A stretch of 64,000 nt of DNA from Tolypothrix sp. PCC 7910 (GCF_011769525.1 NZ_CP050440.1:5395501-5459500), one strand, 5' to 3'. Positions 35,101-44,829 are shown, numbered from the stretch's first letter. Numbers and translations are program-made. The notes: generated by a model not told the origin, from the sequence alone.

Positions 35101-35826
35101 ATGAGTCTAAATAGCCCTCTAGACATTTCTCGTTGGTCATTAGCCGCATTATCAACGCAAATGTTTCGTTATTATGAGGATCGGATTCCTCATGATGCTA
35201 GTGTGTTAGTTGTCAGCAATCACCGCAGTTTTATGGATGCTTTAGTATTAATGGCAGCGCTATCGCGTCCTATCCGCTTTGCTTGTCATCACTACATGGG
35301 ACAAGTGCCAATTATGCGGGAATTGGTAACCAGCCAATTAGGTTGCTTTCCTTTAGAAGATATCAAACATCGCCAACAGAGCTTTTTTGCTCAATCCCAA
35401 GTACTATTGCAATCCCAGCAAATGGTAGGGGTGTTTCCTGAAGGCACCGCACCAATGGTAAAATCTACCCAAGCAAATCAATTAGGCGAATTTCAGCGAG
35501 GATTTGCTCATTTGGCATTACGAGCATCTGTGAGAGACTTAGCAATTCTGCCCATTGCGATCGCCTCTTTAGAAGAAGTAAATACCGCTGGTGTACCTTT
35601 GCGGTTGTTGAGTTTGTTTGACCCTTCAGAAGCCTTATTTAATCAACCAGGTTGGCATCCTTTGGTCATCTATCGTCGGGTTGCTGTGTTAATTGGTAAT
35701 CCTTATTGGATTAAGCCCCAACATCAAAAACAATATCAAGGAAAACAAGCCAAAACTGTTGTCAATGAACTGACAGAACACTGTCATTATGAAATTGCCA
35801 ACTTATTACATCAAGGTTGTTATTAA
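35101..35826 (+). CDS. LPLAT-type acyltransferase (PlsC family)
   Basis: 241 residues from the ATG at 35101 (an in-frame TTG lies three codons earlier). The catalytic H-x4-D is NHRSFMD (41-46) and the acceptor motif FPEGT is at about 113. It lacks a membrane helix at the N-terminus. The enzyme transfers an acyl chain from acyl-ACP. The second plsC at 44066 is in the fatty-acid cluster, so this copy likely has another acceptor. The next gene is an alpha/beta hydrolase; plant phytyl-ester synthases fuse these two domain types. Confidence 0.88.
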   Translation: MSLNSPLDISRWSLAALSTQMFRYYEDRIPHDASVLVVSNHRSFMDALVLMAALSRPIRFACHHYMGQVPIMRELVTSQLGCFPLEDIKHRQQSFFAQSQVLLQSQQMVGVFPEGTAPMVKSTQANQLGEFQRGFAHLALRASVRDLAILPIAIASLEEVNTAGVPLRLLSLFDPSEALFNQPGWHPLVIYRRVAVLIGNPYWIKPQHQKQYQGKQAKTVVNELTEHCHYEIANLLHQGCY

Positions 35827-36178
35827 AATATCTCGCAGTGTGGATGGATCAACTAACCATCCACTAAATAATAACGATTGCCTCTATAGATTTCAGCCCA
35901 ATTTATCGGCTAGAGCTAAATCTGTTTATTGATACCACTCCCTTAAATCATCTGTCAAGGAGTTTTAAATTTGTTAATTTCTTAAGATTAGGGCGCATAA
36001 TAAATCGATTAATTGAAAACTTGAATTTTATCTGGATTTTTGTGCATAAAGCTACGATTTTTAGATAATTTTGAATGTGATATTACAAATTAAACCTGGC
36101 GATCGCTCAAACTTAAAACATATTGAGCTTTTACAAGGTAAATTTTAGAAAACTAACAAAATTAATTAAAATTTGACA
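35827..36178. other. Intergenic, no feature seen
   Basis: About 350 AT-rich bases with one HIP1-like GCGATCGCT, no ORF, no strong hairpin. Confidence 0.4.
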
Positions 36179-37009
36179 ATGCTGGAAGTTGAGTTAAAGC
36201 CGTGTTTCCTGACTACTAAGCGCATACAGCCTCAGTATCCCCTGTTTGTATACTTGCCGGGAATGGATGGAACAGGTCAATTATTGCGATCGCAAACTGC
36301 TGGGCTAGAAGTTGGTTTTGATGTGCGCTGCTTGGCGATCCCCAGACAAGACCTTACCACCTGGGAGATTCTCACCAAGAATGTATTGGATTTAATCCAC
36401 GCGGAATTAGAAAAAAGCTCCCAGCGTCCAGTATATCTATGTGGAGAGTCCTTTGGCGGCTGTTTAGCGATGAAAGTAGCTATTCAAGCGCCACATCTGT
36501 TTAAGCGCATTATTCTGATTAACCCAGCTTCTAGCTTTCATTTACGCCCTTGGTTAACTTGGGCATCACAACTAACTAACTTAGTGCATCCTCGTCTTTA
36601 TGAAGTCGGCGCATTAGCATTATTACCATTTTTAGCATCTCTACAACGGATGACTAGGAGCGATCGCCAAGAATTACTCAAAAGTATGCGTTCTGTACCA
36701 CCAGAGACAGTAATGTGGCGATTGTGTTTGTTGCGAGAGTTTGATGTTAAAGAAGAACAGTTACGTTATCTCACCCAACCAGCATTACTTATCGGCGGTG
36801 GACAGGATCGGCTTTTACCTTCTGTAGAAGAAGTAAAAAGATTAAATACTATTTTAATTAACAGTAAAACGGTAATTTTACCTCATAGTGGGCACGCTTG
36901 TTTATTAGAGAGCGATACTAATCTCTATGAAATTATGAAAGCTAATAATTTCTTAGAAAATAGTGCTGAGTTAATTGCAGCGATGAAACTCAAAGATACG
37001 GTCAGTTAA
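36179..37009 (+). CDS. Alpha/beta hydrolase
   Basis: 276 residues from the ATG at 36179 (TTG two codons earlier is less likely). Motifs: oxyanion region YLPGMDGTG, nucleophile elbow GESFGG (about 90-95), acid in LIGGGQDRLLPS (about 206) and His in LPHSGHACLLESD (about 238). The overall sequence resembles the hydrolase half of plant esterase/lipase/thioesterase proteins such as phytyl ester synthase. It probably acts on an acyl ester or thioester; the exact substrate is unknown. Confidence 0.88.
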   Translation: MLEVELKPCFLTTKRIQPQYPLFVYLPGMDGTGQLLRSQTAGLEVGFDVRCLAIPRQDLTTWEILTKNVLDLIHAELEKSSQRPVYLCGESFGGCLAMKVAIQAPHLFKRIILINPASSFHLRPWLTWASQLTNLVHPRLYEVGALALLPFLASLQRMTRSDRQELLKSMRSVPPETVMWRLCLLREFDVKEEQLRYLTQPALLIGGGQDRLLPSVEEVKRLNTILINSKTVILPHSGHACLLESDTNLYEIMKANNFLENSAELIAAMKLKDTVS

Positions 37010-37078
37010 AGTGTAAAAAAAGTTGCATTTCTCCAGCCAAGAGATGCAACTAATGTCATTAATCAAGAGTCATCTTTA

Positions 37079-37372
37079 ATGGATATCCTTTATTTAGTAC
37101 AAGGAATTCAATTTGAATGGGATAATAACAAAGAAAAAAGCAATGTTGAAAAACATGGAGTCACATTTGAAGAAGCCACAGAAGTTTTCTTTGACCCGTT
37201 CCATCAAACAGGTGATGCTTCTGGTAATGATGAGCAACGTGATTTTATCATTGGTTATCCTTTCACTAGTCGTCTGTTATTAGTGGTTTATGTAGAAAGA
37301 GGTAAGCGTACCCGTATAATTTCTGCCCGTCCTACTACTCGTACTGAAAGAAAATTATATGAACAAGCCTGA
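37079..37372 (+). CDS. BrnT-family ribonuclease toxin
   Basis: 97 residues with the BrnT fold signature: FEWDNNKEKSNVEKHGVTFEEATEVFFDP, then IIGYPFTSRLLLVVYVERGKRTRIISARPTTRTERKLYE. BrnT is a RelE-superfamily endoribonuclease that halts translation and is neutralised by its partner. It overlaps the next gene by 14 bases, the classical toxin-first order of brnTA. The full pattern (W-D, K-H-G, R-I-I-S-A-R) is intact. Confidence 0.93.
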   Translation: MDILYLVQGIQFEWDNNKEKSNVEKHGVTFEEATEVFFDPFHQTGDASGNDEQRDFIIGYPFTSRLLLVVYVERGKRTRIISARPTTRTERKLYEQA

Positions 37373-37652
37373 AGAATTCCAATTACACTTAAGACCTCGC
37401 CCAGTAGAGACAGTATCTATTCAAATCCCAAAGGACACTTTAGACTCACTTCAAAAAGTAGCAGTCAATCGAGATATGGCTGTTGAAGCATTGTTAAAAT
37501 TTTATATTGGGCAGGGTTTACGGCAAGACTTAGCAAAATTATTTGCCGATCGCGTACTAGAATCAACTGCTGAAGTTTTAGCCAGGCACATACAGTCAGA
37601 AGAAGAAATATCCAATATTATTCAAGAAATACGTGCCGCAGCAAATAGCTAA
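37359..37652 (+). CDS. Probable antitoxin, ribbon-helix-helix type
   Basis: 97 residues. The short strand-helix ETVSIQIPKDTLDSLQKVAVNRDMAVEALLKFYIGQG (about 18-54) resembles a ribbon-helix-helix DNA-binding region, and the tail is a long charged helix. It is not the standard BrnA (DUF4415) sequence, but its location, overlap and size identify it as the partner of the upstream BrnT. It likely binds the toxin through the C-terminal helix and represses the operon. Confidence 0.8.
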   Translation: MNKPEEFQLHLRPRPVETVSIQIPKDTLDSLQKVAVNRDMAVEALLKFYIGQGLRQDLAKLFADRVLESTAEVLARHIQSEEEISNIIQEIRAAANS

Positions 37653-37800
37653 ATGAAAATATCAATAACCTTTATCAAATACTATAAGTCAGAATGAATT
37701 AAATTTTACCTATCGGTTTATCCTCTAAGAAAGATGTAAAACTATATGCACCTTTGTTACAACCAAGAATAGCAAGGCTGTACATTGAAGGTGTCAGGCA

Positions 37801-38907
37801 ATGGCAGATAAAATTTCTCAAGAAATAGCAAATAAAAAAATCAATAATTTAGCCGATAATACAACAAAAGATAAAAAATCATTTTTGACATCTGTTGGTG
37901 AAACATTCAACTGGCTAGCGGGAACAGCAGTTGAAATAGGAGAAACAGTTGCTAAACAAACACATAAGTTAATTGAACAATCAACTCAAACAAGCGGCAA
38001 AGTAGTAGATAACCTCAGCCAAAATTGGTTAATTCGCAAACTATCTGGGGTATTAAATCTCAATTGGTTAATTGGCGCTAGTGAAAATGTGGATTTAGCA
38101 AAAGCAGAAGCAGCAGTTAATAAACTCAAACAACAATATCCCCAAGAGTCACCCAGCCAAATTTCCCACAGAATTATGGTGGAAAAAGCTACAAAAGCTG
38201 GGGGAATTGGTTTAGCAACAAGTATTTTGCCAGGAGTAGCGGCGGCTTTATTAGCAATTGATTTAGCTGCGACAACACAATTGCAATCAGAAATGCTTTA
38301 TGAAATAGCATCCGCCTACGGGTTAAATTTAAAAGACCCAGCGCGCAAGGGTGAGGTTTTGGCAATTTTTGGTTTAGCTTTAGGCGGTAGTCGGCTTTTA
38401 AAAGCTGCAGGGTTAGGCTTGCTACGAAATGTACCTTTTGCTGGTGCTGTGATCGCAGCTAGTTCTAATGCGACGATGATTTATTCTTTAGGCTATGCTG
38501 CTTGTCGTTTTTACGAAGCCAAGCTGGACGAATCCACTTCGCTGACTGACAAAGAGACATTGGCAACATTAAAGCAGCAAAGTCAAAAGTATCTTGAAAC
38601 TGCGATCGCTCAAGAAGCTGTCATGGATCAAATTTTAGTGCATATGATCCTTGCCGGTCATCCAGAAAAGACTTGGTCAGAAATTCTCCCAGAGTTAAAA
38701 GCTATAAATCTTAGCGAACATTCCTTAAATGCGATCGCCCAAAATATTCAATCACCCCAGCCTTTAGATAGCTTACTCAATCAACTTAACCGTGATTTTG
38801 CTATTCCCTTGTTGGCTCAATGTCAAAAAATTGCCCAACTTAACGGTGAAACTACAGAAGTAGAGCAAAAGATTATTGACGCGATCGCTAATAAGTTTAA
38901 TCTTTAG
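37801..38907 (+). CDS. EcsC-family protein
   Basis: 368 residues. A polar N-terminus of about 90 residues precedes the EcsC-like region (KAEAAVNKLKQQYPQESPSQISHRIMVEKATKAGGIGLATSILPG, then Ala/Leu/Gly-rich helices VAAALLAIDLAATTQLQSEMLYEIASAYG, and AGLGLLRNVPFAGAVIAASSNATMIYSLGYAACRFYE). Bacillus EcsC accompanies an ABC transporter; in cyanobacteria the gene is usually free-standing and uncharacterised. The hydrophobic helices suggest membrane association rather than full span. Confidence 0.85.
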   Translation: MADKISQEIANKKINNLADNTTKDKKSFLTSVGETFNWLAGTAVEIGETVAKQTHKLIEQSTQTSGKVVDNLSQNWLIRKLSGVLNLNWLIGASENVDLAKAEAAVNKLKQQYPQESPSQISHRIMVEKATKAGGIGLATSILPGVAAALLAIDLAATTQLQSEMLYEIASAYGLNLKDPARKGEVLAIFGLALGGSRLLKAAGLGLLRNVPFAGAVIAASSNATMIYSLGYAACRFYEAKLDESTSLTDKETLATLKQQSQKYLETAIAQEAVMDQILVHMILAGHPEKTWSEILPELKAINLSEHSLNAIAQNIQSPQPLDSLLNQLNRDFAIPLLAQCQKIAQLNGETTEVEQKIIDAIANKFNL

Positions 38908-38996
38908 GGGAATGGGTAATGGGTAATTGGTAATGGGTAACTCAGAGAGAATCATCATAACAATGCCCCATGCCCCGTGCCCTATGCCCTTTTCCT
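38908..38996. repeat. GGGTAATT / ATGCCCC tandem tract
   Basis: GGGTAATGGGTAATTGG units then ATGCCCCATGCCCCGTGCCC units, opposed so that they could pair; non-coding. Confidence 0.7.
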
Positions 38997-39057
38997 AATG
39001 CATGAATAGAGAATTTTAAGCAATACTGGTACAAGAACTTTTACACAAAATACAAAA

Positions 39058-40539
39058 ATGGTAATTCGACCTAGCGATACGCCGCTGTTAGAGTGGACAG
39101 GAGATACTTTAGGAATTGGATTATTTGAAGATGCAGTAGAGCTAACTGGTGAATTAGCAACATTAGATAGCAAATTTGCCGGAATATTAAAAGAATTAAT
39201 TGCTGAGGAAGAATTTAAGGGCAAAGCCAATAGCACTGTCTTCACGCGGATAGCAGCTAGTACCCCAGTCAAGAAAGTCATTCTCGTAGGTTTGGGGAAA
39301 CCAGACGCGGTAACTACCGATTCTTTACGGCGCGCGGCTGCGGCTGTGGGAAGGGTAGCTAAAAAGCAAAAAGTAAAAACTTTAGGTTTTAGTTTCCCAT
39401 TGTGGAACAATGATCCAGCGGCAACTGCCCAAGCGATCGCTGAAGGTGTGCAATTAGCGCTTTACCAAGATACTCGCTTCAAGTCCGATCCAGACGAAAA
39501 AAAATCACAAGTAGAAACCATAGATTTACTAGGGTTTGGTGGACAAGAAGCCGCTATAAATCTCGCAAATCAGATAGTTTCCGGGGTAATTTTAGCCAGA
39601 GAATTAGTAGCTGCCCCAGCAAACGCTATTACACCCATTACAATGGCGGAAACTGCCGAAGCGATCGCCAAAGATCATGGTTTGCAAATCCAAATCTTAG
39701 AACGGGAAGAATGCGAAAAGTTGGGTATGGGTGCTTTTTTAGGAGTCGCCCAAGCATCTGATTTGCCTCCTAAATTTATTCACCTCACTTATAAGCCAGA
39801 AGGCACACCCACACGCAAACTAGCAATTATTGGTAAAGGCTTAACCTTCGACTCCGGCGGACTCAATATTAAAGGCGCTGGTAGCGGTATCGAAACTATG
39901 AAAATTGATATGGGTGGTGCGGCTGCAACTTTAGGTGCAGCCAAAGCCATTGCCCAAATAAAGCCCAGTGCCGAGGTTCACTTTATTTCCGCCGTCACCG
40001 AAAACATGATTAGCGGTCATGCAATGCACCCTGGTGACATCCTTACCGCCTCCAATGGCAAAACCATCGAAGTTAATAACACCGACGCTGAAGGACGTTT
40101 AACTTTAGCTGATGCCTTAGTCTATGCCGATAAATTAGGACTAGATGCGATCGTCGATTTAGCCACCCTCACTGGTGCCAACGTCATCGCTTTGGGTGAA
40201 GATATTGCAGGTTTGTACACTCCTGATGATGCGGTAGCTGCCCAAATAGAAAAAGCAGCAAAAAGCACCGGTGAAAAGATTTGGCGGATGCCAATGGAAG
40301 AAAAATATTTTGAAGGGCTAAAATCCGGCATCGCCGACATGAAGAATACTGGCCCTCGTCCCGGTGGTTCGATTACAGCCGCCCTATTCCTCAAGCAATT
40401 TGTCAAAGATACCCCTTGGGCACACCTAGATATTGCTGGCCCAGTCTGGTCAGATAAAGAAAACGGCTACAACGGCCCCGGTGCCACAGGCTACGGTGTC
40501 AGAACCCTTGTTGACTGGGTATTAAATCCGGTGGAATAG
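39058..40539 (+). CDS. pepA: Leucyl aminopeptidase (M17)
   Basis: 493 residues. The C-terminal catalytic domain has the signature NTDAEGRL (about 341-348), the metal-binding [17 protein letters not shown] (about 260), KIDMGGAAA and [19 protein letters not shown]. It is a cytoplasmic hexameric metallo-peptidase that removes N-terminal residues and Cys-Gly dipeptides. It stands between repeats, upstream of the plsX cluster. Confidence 0.96.
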   Translation: MVIRPSDTPLLEWTGDTLGIGLFEDAVELTGELATLDSKFAGILKELIAEEEFKGKANSTVFTRIAASTPVKKVILVGLGKPDAVTTDSLRRAAAAVGRVAKKQKVKTLGFSFPLWNNDPAATAQAIAEGVQLALYQDTRFKSDPDEKKSQVETIDLLGFGGQEAAINLANQIVSGVILARELVAAPANAITPITMAETAEAIAKDHGLQIQILEREECEKLGMGAFLGVAQASDLPPKFIHLTYKPEGTPTRKLAIIGKGLTFDSGGLNIKGAGSGIETMKIDMGGAAATLGAAKAIAQIKPSAEVHFISAVTENMISGHAMHPGDILTASNGKTIEVNNTDAEGRLTLADALVYADKLGLDAIVDLATLTGANVIALGEDIAGLYTPDDAVAAQIEKAAKSTGEKIWRMPMEEKYFEGLKSGIADMKNTGPRPGGSITAALFLKQFVKDTPWAHLDIAGPVWSDKENGYNGPGATGYGVRTLVDWVLNPVE

Positions 40540-40676
40540 GGATCGGGGACTGGGGATCGGGGATTGGGGATTGGGTAATTTGGTAATTGGTAATTGGTAA
40601 TTGGGATTTCTCCTTGTCCCCTTGTCCCCCAGTCCCTAGTACCCAGTCCCCAGTCCCCAGTCCCTAATCCCCAGTA
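40540..40676. repeat. Opposed G-rich and C-rich tandem repeats between pepA and plsX
   Basis: GGGGA(C/T)TGGGGATCGGGGATTGGGG units (40540-40576), GGTAATT units, then CCCAGTCCCCAGTCCC units (to 40676). The outer arms are complementary and may form a long hairpin that ends pepA transcripts. Confidence 0.8.
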
Positions 40677-40758
40677 AATTCATCCGGCTACCTAAAAGTT
40701 CCGATTTTTGGGCGAAGCCATCTGGTAAAATTTGTAAGGTTTCTAAAAGCTTTGAGCA

Positions 40759-41784
40759 ATGGGATCGACTGGCGTAAGGATCGCAATTGATGCAATGGGA
40801 GGGGATCATGCACCCGCTGAAATCGTGGCTGGCGCTGTGCGCGCACGAGAGGAGTTGGGTGTAACAGTATTGTTGGTGGGTGATCCCCAACAAATTGAAG
40901 CTGCCCTGCCGCCAAAAACAAGCCTGGCGCAGGTAGAGATCGTTCCTGCTGAGGAAGCGATCGCAATGGATGAGGAGCCGCTAAACGCCGTAAGACGTAA
41001 GCGTAAGGCTTCGATCAATGTGGCGATGGATTTGGTGAAGCAGCAACAAGCTGATGCTGTGTTTTCCGCAGGACACTCTGGGGCAGCTATGGCCTCCGCT
41101 TTGCTCCGCCTAGGACGCTTGCCGGGAATTGACCGCCCAGCCATTGGGACAGTTTTTCCTACAATCAAAGCTGGCAAGCCAGTACTCATACTTGATGTTG
41201 GTGCAAATGTAGACTGTCGCCCGAAATTTTTAGAGCAGTTTGCTGTAATGGGGTCGGCCTACAGTCAATATGTACTGGGTACACCGGAACCAAAAGTAGG
41301 TCTGTTGAATATCGGCGAAGAAGACACTAAAGGTAATGAAGTGGCTTTGCGCGCCCACCAACTCCTAAAAGAAAATACTCAAATTTCTTTTATTGGCAAT
41401 GCGGAAGGGCGTGATGTCCTGTCTGGTGACTTTGATGTCATTGTCTGTGATGGCTTTGTCGGCAATGTGTTACTAAAATTTGCCGAAGCCGTAGGCGGAG
41501 TGATTTTACAAATCTTGCGGGAAGAATTACCCCAAGGCTTGCATGGTCAAATCGGTACAGCACTTTTAAAACCAAACCTGAAGCGAATTAAGCAACGGAT
41601 GGATCACGCAGAACATGGCGGTGCTTTGCTTTTAGGCGTGGATGGAGTTTGTTTGATTGGTCATGGTAGCTCACAAGCGCCTTCAGTCTTTAATGCAATT
41701 CGTATGGCCAAAGAAGCTGTAGACAACCAGGTGCTACAACGCCTCCGTGCCCAATATCAAGCCCTAGAGCGTGAAAGTGGTTAG
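40759..41784 (+). CDS. plsX: Phosphate acyltransferase PlsX
   Basis: 341 residues with IAIDAMGGDHAP at the start, FSAGHSGAAMASALLRLGRLPGIDRPAI, and LLLGVDGVCLIGHGSSQAPSVFNAIRMA at the end. PlsX turns acyl-ACP into acyl-phosphate for glycerol-3-phosphate acylation, the first step of phospholipid synthesis. It leads a cluster with fabH, fabD and plsC, on the same strand. Confidence 0.97.
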   Translation: MGSTGVRIAIDAMGGDHAPAEIVAGAVRAREELGVTVLLVGDPQQIEAALPPKTSLAQVEIVPAEEAIAMDEEPLNAVRRKRKASINVAMDLVKQQQADAVFSAGHSGAAMASALLRLGRLPGIDRPAIGTVFPTIKAGKPVLILDVGANVDCRPKFLEQFAVMGSAYSQYVLGTPEPKVGLLNIGEEDTKGNEVALRAHQLLKENTQISFIGNAEGRDVLSGDFDVIVCDGFVGNVLLKFAEAVGGVILQILREELPQGLHGQIGTALLKPNLKRIKQRMDHAEHGGALLLGVDGVCLIGHGSSQAPSVFNAIRMAKEAVDNQVLQRLRAQYQALERESG

Positions 41785-41890
41785 CAATCAGCCAGAAGAT
41801 AGCAAGAGATAGCACAAGACGAGTAATTAGTCAAAATTAAATGACTAATTACTCACGGTTACTAATGACTAAACGCTGATAGGTGATAGT

Positions 41891-42898
41891 GTGGGAGACT
41901 TAGGAGTGCATAACATAGGCATAGCAATTACTGGCAGTGGCTCGGCAGTACCAGAAACTTCCTTAGACAATGAAGCGTTGACTGCACTGGTGGAGACCTC
42001 AGACGAGTGGATCGCCACAAGAACAGGAATTCGTCAAAGGCGATTGGCAAATCCCACAGAGTCTTTGAGTGTACTCGCTGCTCGTGCTAGTCGTCAAGCG
42101 ATCGCATCTGCTGGAATTACCGCCGCAGATTTGGATTTAATTATTTTGGCAACCTCTACCCCTGATGATCTGTTTGGCAGTGCTTGTCAAATTCAGGCGG
42201 AAATTGGAGCGACCAAAGCAGTAGCCTTTGACTTAACTGCTGCCTGTTCTGGCTTTATATTTGGCATGGTCACCGCAGCCCAATACATTAGAGGCGGTGT
42301 ATACCAGAATGTACTGTTGATCGGGGCAGACATCCTCTCTCGTTGGGTAGATTGGCAAGACCGCAGCACCTGTGTATTGTTTGGTGATGGAGCTGGAGCA
42401 GTAGTCATGCAGGCCAATGAGAGCGATCGCTTACTAGGATTTACCCTGAAAAGTGACGGTAGCCAAAACCACTTCCTAAACCTTGCCTATCAAGCCTCTT
42501 CTCAAGAGCTAATTCCGAACGTCAATATCTCCCAAGGTAAATATCACCCAATTACCATGAACGGCAAAGAAGTCTATCGCTTTGCTGTGCAAAAGGTGCC
42601 AGAAGTTATAGACAAAACTTTATTTCAGGCGAATCTCAATGTCGATCAAATCGATTGGCTACTCTTACATCAAGCCAACCAGAGAATTTTAGACGCTGTA
42701 GCCCAACGCCTCAATATTCCCCAAGAAAAAGTTATTAGTAATCTCGCCAACTATGGCAACACCTCTGCCGCCTCGATTCCCATTGCTTTAGATGAAGCCG
42801 TGCGGCAAGGCAAAATTAAAACCAATGACATTATTGCTGCATCTGGCTTTGGTGCTGGACTAACATGGGGTGCAGCAATTTTCCAGTGGGGAAGATAA
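41891..42898 (+). CDS. fabH: 3-oxoacyl-ACP synthase III (KAS III)
   Basis: 335 residues from a GTG with AGGTGAT upstream; a later GTG at 41906 has GGAG close by and is an alternative. Catalytic Cys is in TAACSGFIFGM (about 118), His in LLHQANQRI (about 255), Asn in NYGNTSAASIP (about 286). It condenses acetyl-CoA with malonyl-ACP, starting fatty-acid elongation. It lies 106 bases after plsX. Confidence 0.97.
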   Translation: MGDLGVHNIGIAITGSGSAVPETSLDNEALTALVETSDEWIATRTGIRQRRLANPTESLSVLAARASRQAIASAGITAADLDLIILATSTPDDLFGSACQIQAEIGATKAVAFDLTAACSGFIFGMVTAAQYIRGGVYQNVLLIGADILSRWVDWQDRSTCVLFGDGAGAVVMQANESDRLLGFTLKSDGSQNHFLNLAYQASSQELIPNVNISQGKYHPITMNGKEVYRFAVQKVPEVIDKTLFQANLNVDQIDWLLLHQANQRILDAVAQRLNIPQEKVISNLANYGNTSAASIPIALDEAVRQGKIKTNDIIAASGFGAGLTWGAAIFQWGR

Positions 42899-43020
42899 AT
42901 CTTTGAGTCAAGAGTCCAAAGTCAAAAAGTCCAAAGTCCAAAGAATACATCTTTAAGTTTTGACACTTGACCCTTGACCCTTGACTCTACAACGTTGTCT
43001 ACTAAGCTGACTATTGAGCA
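42899..43020. repeat. Opposed AGTCAAAAG / CTTGACC repeats between fabH and fabD
   Basis: GAGTCAAGAGTCCAAAGTC units followed by TTGACCCTTGACCCTTGACTC units. The two halves are inverted relative to each other and can pair; possible attenuator within the cluster. Confidence 0.6.
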
Positions 43021-43902
43021 ATGACTAAAACTGCATGGGTTTTTCCCGGACAAGGTTCCCAAGTAACCGGTATGGGAATGGACTTATTAGAGATACCCTC
43101 AGCGAAAGAGAAATTTTCCCAAGCTGAGGACATCTTAGGTTGGTCTATTATTGACATTTGCCAAAGCAATGGCGACCAGTTATTACGTACACTCTACACT
43201 CAACCCTGTCTATATGTAGTAGAAACCATTCTCGCCGATTTGCTTCGGGAACGAGGACATCAGCCAGATTTAGTGGCTGGGCACAGTTTAGGAGAATACT
43301 CTGCCCTTTATGCTGCTGGTATTTTTGATTGGTCTGTTGGCTTACACTTAGTCAAGCGTCGTGCTGAACTCATGGAAGCTGTTTCTGGTGGGATGATGGC
43401 GGCGTTGATGAACTTTGACCGCGAACAGTTGGATGCTGTAATTGCCGAAACACCCGACGTAGTGCTGGCAAATGATAACAGTCCAGCTCAAGTCGTAATT
43501 TCTGGTACTCCTGATGCTGTACTAGAAGTCATGTCCAAGGTAAAAAGCAAGCGTGCTATTCCTTTAAAAGTTTCGGGTGCATTTCACTCACATTTAATCG
43601 CCACTGCAGCTGCAGAATTCCAAGAAATCCTGGATGGTGTGGAATTTCAAGCAGCAAATGTTCCCGTAGTATCTAATGTGGAACCCATACCAACTGTTGA
43701 TGCTGAGACTTTAAAACAACGTCTAATTCAACAAATGACGGGTTCTGTCAGATGGCGAGAAATTTCTCTGCTACTTCCAACCCAAGGTATTGAGGAAGTC
43801 ATAGAAATTGGGCCGGGTAATGTGTTAACTGGTTTAATTAAACGCACCACTCCTGGTTTAAGCTTAAAAAACATCCGGAATGCTGCTGAGTTACCGGGTT
43901 AG
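43021..43902 (+). CDS. fabD: Malonyl-CoA:ACP transacylase
   Basis: 293 residues. FPGQGSQ (about 8-14), the nucleophile motif AGHSLGEYSALYAAG (Ser about 90), the catalytic His in SGAFHSHLI (about 188). It loads malonate onto ACP. It is third in the plsX-fabH-fabD-plsC cluster. Confidence 0.97.
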   Translation: MTKTAWVFPGQGSQVTGMGMDLLEIPSAKEKFSQAEDILGWSIIDICQSNGDQLLRTLYTQPCLYVVETILADLLRERGHQPDLVAGHSLGEYSALYAAGIFDWSVGLHLVKRRAELMEAVSGGMMAALMNFDREQLDAVIAETPDVVLANDNSPAQVVISGTPDAVLEVMSKVKSKRAIPLKVSGAFHSHLIATAAAEFQEILDGVEFQAANVPVVSNVEPIPTVDAETLKQRLIQQMTGSVRWREISLLLPTQGIEEVIEIGPGNVLTGLIKRTTPGLSLKNIRNAAELPG

Positions 43903-44065
43903 GGGATTGGGGAACTCGGGGCCCCCTCTGGGGATAAGGGGTAATGGGGATTGGGTAGAAATAATTGATCAATCTTGACTTTTGAGTAAAGACGCGATGA
44001 ATCGCGTCTCTACAAGTTTTGAACCTTTCCCTTTTCCCCTTTAACCACCACCTAATTCTTTGATT
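43903..44065. repeat. G-rich repeats and an AGACGCGAT palindrome
   Basis: GGGGATTGGGG-type units (43903-43955) then the perfect palindrome AGACGCGAT-GA-ATCGCGTCT (43990-44009). This is the intact copy of a family also seen at about 4694-4716 and 26978-26999. Confidence 0.75.
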
Positions 44066-44704
44066 ATGAGCAAAAGCCGTGAACCTTTAGCTAGTCTGGC
44101 ACTTTATCACGCTTTTAAGTGGTCTATTGTCAGTCCCATGCTTCATGCTTACTTTCGGGTAAAAATTCATGGGGTAGAAAATGTACCCCAATCTGGGCCG
44201 TTAGTGGTCATAAGTAATCATGCTAGCTATTTTGACCCGCCAATAGTTTCTAATTGTGTCCTGCGTCCAGTAGCTTATATGGCGAAGGAAGAATTATTTA
44301 AAGTCCCGGTTTTGGCGCAAGCAATTAAATTGTATGGCGCTTACCCAGTCAGCCGGGGCGCAGCCGATCGCACTGCTATTCGTTCTGCTTTAGAGTGTAT
44401 TGAAAATGGTTGGGCTGTGGGTGTGTTCTTGCAGGGTACTCGCACAAGCGATGGTCGAATTACAGATCCCAAACGAGGCGCAGCATTGTTAGCCGCAAAG
44501 GCAAAAGCACCTATCTTACCAGTCAGTTTATGGGGTACTGAGCAGATTTTGCAAAAAGGCTCGTCTATACCCCGTAAAGTTCCAATTACCGTCAGAATTG
44601 GGCAGGTGATTGATACTCCTAGTTCCTCAAATAAGGAGGAATTGCAAGCTTTGACCCAAAAATGTGCAGATGTGATTAACCAAATGCATGATTTAGGACG
44701 ATGA
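44066..44704 (+). CDS. plsC: 1-acyl-sn-glycerol-3-phosphate acyltransferase
   Basis: 212 residues from the ATG at 44066 (TTG two codons earlier). H-x4-D is NHASYFD (about 52-58), followed by LRPVAYMAKEELFKVPVLAQAIKLYGAYPVSR and the glycerophosphate-binding FLQGTRTSDGR. It acylates lysophosphatidic acid to phosphatidic acid at the membrane, completing the pathway started by plsX upstream. Confidence 0.95.
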   Translation: MSKSREPLASLALYHAFKWSIVSPMLHAYFRVKIHGVENVPQSGPLVVISNHASYFDPPIVSNCVLRPVAYMAKEELFKVPVLAQAIKLYGAYPVSRGAADRTAIRSALECIENGWAVGVFLQGTRTSDGRITDPKRGAALLAAKAKAPILPVSLWGTEQILQKGSSIPRKVPITVRIGQVIDTPSSSNKEELQALTQKCADVINQMHDLGR

Positions 44705-44829
44705 GCCAGAAAAAGCAGAAAATCTACTTAAGGGAGGGTGCGATCGCTTCTCTAGTTTCTATAGAGTTAATTTCAATATTGTGGTGACAATTTCTGAGCC
44801 ACAGTTGAAAACTCAAGTTTCAAATTAAT

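Noticed and set aside
35101-35826. Second copy of canonical plsC
   Set aside because: The copy at 44066 sits in the lipid cluster and fits PlsC better; this one differs outside the H-x4-D motif, so no symbol was assigned.
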